Assembly (NCBI RefSeq): GCF_004328625.1
Contig: NZ_CP032229.1
Location: 1,798,001 to 1,862,000 of the forward strand
Direction of reading: 5' to 3'
Source: Streptomyces seoulensis
Lineage (GTDB): Bacteria; Actinomycetota; Actinomycetes; Streptomycetales; Streptomycetaceae
DNA length: 64,000 nt
Both the position numbers and the translations under genes were made by a program. The notes beneath the pieces were generated by a model. That model was not told the origin of the DNA, did no database searches, and saw only the letters and a list, made by a program, of their open reading frames with translations. Below, piece after piece: positions 63,234-64,000 of the stretch (positions are counted from its first letter, which is position 1; each line of letters starts with the position of its first letter).

Positions 63234-64000
63234 ATGACCCTCCGTTCCCGCATCCTGATCCTGGTATCGGCGCTCGTCGTCCTGGTAGGTGTCGCGGCGG
63301 CGTCCGTGCTGCACGCGTCCGCGCGGGCCGACCGGCGGGACGAGGCCCGTCCAGGCGGTCCCAGGATCACCGCCGGACGGGTCACGCTGACCGGAGGCGC
63401 CCGCCGTGTGGTCTTCCGGAACATGGCGTGGGGCCCGCACCGCGACGAGTTGGTGTCGGCCCCGGCCGCCGACCCGTCCGGCCCCCGTACCGCGTCCGGC
63501 GTCAAGTGCCTGCGTTTCTATGCCGCTTCGGGCACCGGGGTGTGCCTGCGGGCGGTGCACGGGCCGGTGCAGGACACCTACCGCGCGGTGATCCTGGACG
63601 CCCGGCTGAAGGAGCGGGCCCGCTACGACGTGCCCGGCATTCCCTCGCGCGCCCGGGTCTCCCCCAGCGGCCGGTTCGCCGCCTGGACGGCGTTCGTGGG
63701 CGGCGACTCGTATGCCGGTATCGCCTTCTCCACCCGGGCGGCGATCGTCGATACCCGTACCGGTCGGCTGACCCCCACCCTGGAGGCGTACCGGATCGTC
63801 AAGGACGGACGGCCCTACCAGGCGGCGGACGTGAACTTCTGGGGCGTCACCTTCGCGGCCGACGACCGCACCTTCTACGCCACCATGGCGACGCGCGGCA
63901 GCACCTACCTGGTCCGCGGCGACCTGAGCGCCCGCACGCTCACCACGGTGCACCCGAACGTCGAGTGCCCCTCACTCTCCCCGGACGGCACCCGCATCGC
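63234..64000 (+). CDS. TolB-like beta-propeller protein, secreted or membrane anchored (C-terminus cut by window edge)
   Basis: At least 255 residues, still open at the right edge. The N-terminus MTLRSRILILVSALVVLVGVAA is a signal peptide or anchor. Blades follow with the TolB/WD-type turns RVSPSGRFAAWTAF, AAIVDTRTGRL, FAADDRTFYATMATRG and CPSLSPDGTRI. Such proteins often bind partners at the cell surface. ATG at 63234 follows AAAGG. It lies immediately after the tandem repeat array. Confidence 0.82.
   Translation, partial: MTLRSRILILVSALVVLVGVAAASVLHASARADRRDEARPGGPRITAGRVTLTGGARRVVFRNMAWGPHRDELVSAPAADPSGPRTASGVKCLRFYAASGTGVCLRAVHGPVQDTYRAVILDARLKERARYDVPGIPSRARVSPSGRFAAWTAFVGGDSYAGIAFSTRAAIVDTRTGRLTPTLEAYRIVKDGRPYQAADVNFWGVTFAADDRTFYATMATRGSTYLVRGDLSARTLTTVHPNVECPSLSPDGTRI

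Overview
The window is very GC-rich with third-position G/C bias, uses many GTG and some TTG starts with GGAGG-type ribosome sites, and carries the fasR-fabD-fabH-acpP-fabF block, the ahpE/DUF3052/aceE neighbourhood, matB and an actin-like mbl gene. This is a Streptomyces chromosome (or a very close relative). The gene order resembles, from memory, the core-chromosome segment of S. coelicolor that carries these genes. No rRNA, tRNA, CRISPR, IS element or phage integrase was seen.

Layout. 0-7 kb: a DUF475/TerC-like membrane protein (cut by the left edge), two TerD-type stress proteins, the 1-Cys peroxiredoxin AhpE, DUF3052 and the homodimeric pyruvate dehydrogenase E1 (aceE). 7-15 kb: a TetR/MFS efflux pair, an alpha/beta hydrolase, DUF4429-SHOCT, a MerR/aldo-keto reductase operon, GNAT, a serine hydrolase and pirin. 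15-21 kb: the housekeeping type II fatty-acid synthase operon behind its PucR-type activator fasR, closed by a strong terminator, then DUF3145. 21-28 kb: SGNH lipoprotein, aldose epimerase, EI24, MarR/oxidoreductase, a beta-lactamase-like hydrolase and a zinc-ribbon membrane protein.

28-45 kb is rich in sugar metabolism. An enolase-superfamily sugar-acid dehydratase, a zinc alcohol dehydrogenase and a U32-like protein precede a complete monosaccharide ABC transporter (chvE-mmsA-mmsB). They are followed by an aminotransferase with a Pro/Ala tail, a Tat-exported GH35 beta-galactosidase, and (44 kb) an IclR regulator coupled to an SMP-30 lactonase. Together they could take up galactoside-type sugars and oxidise them through lactone and aldonate. 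An ImmA/IrrE - membrane protein - FAD monooxygenase operon lies in between. 45-51 kb: a hypothetical gene, ATP-grasp, a MerR-PP2C fusion, malonyl-CoA synthetase and Mbl.

51-64 kb looks more accessory. It has secreted cell-wall enzymes (DUF1906, amidase, M15 peptidase), two small paralogous secreted Cys proteins, and an ArsR-like regulator. Next to them is a tightly overlapping three-gene operon: an alpha-toroid membrane protein, a HIT-methyltransferase fusion and an adenosine-deaminase-family enzyme. A secreted phosphoesterase coupled to an MFS transporter, an array of eleven 20-bp tandem repeats, and the start of a TolB-like protein complete the window. All four in-frame TTA (bldA-type) codons I could find lie in genes of this last stretch. 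The three-gene operon is my best candidate for an undescribed system.
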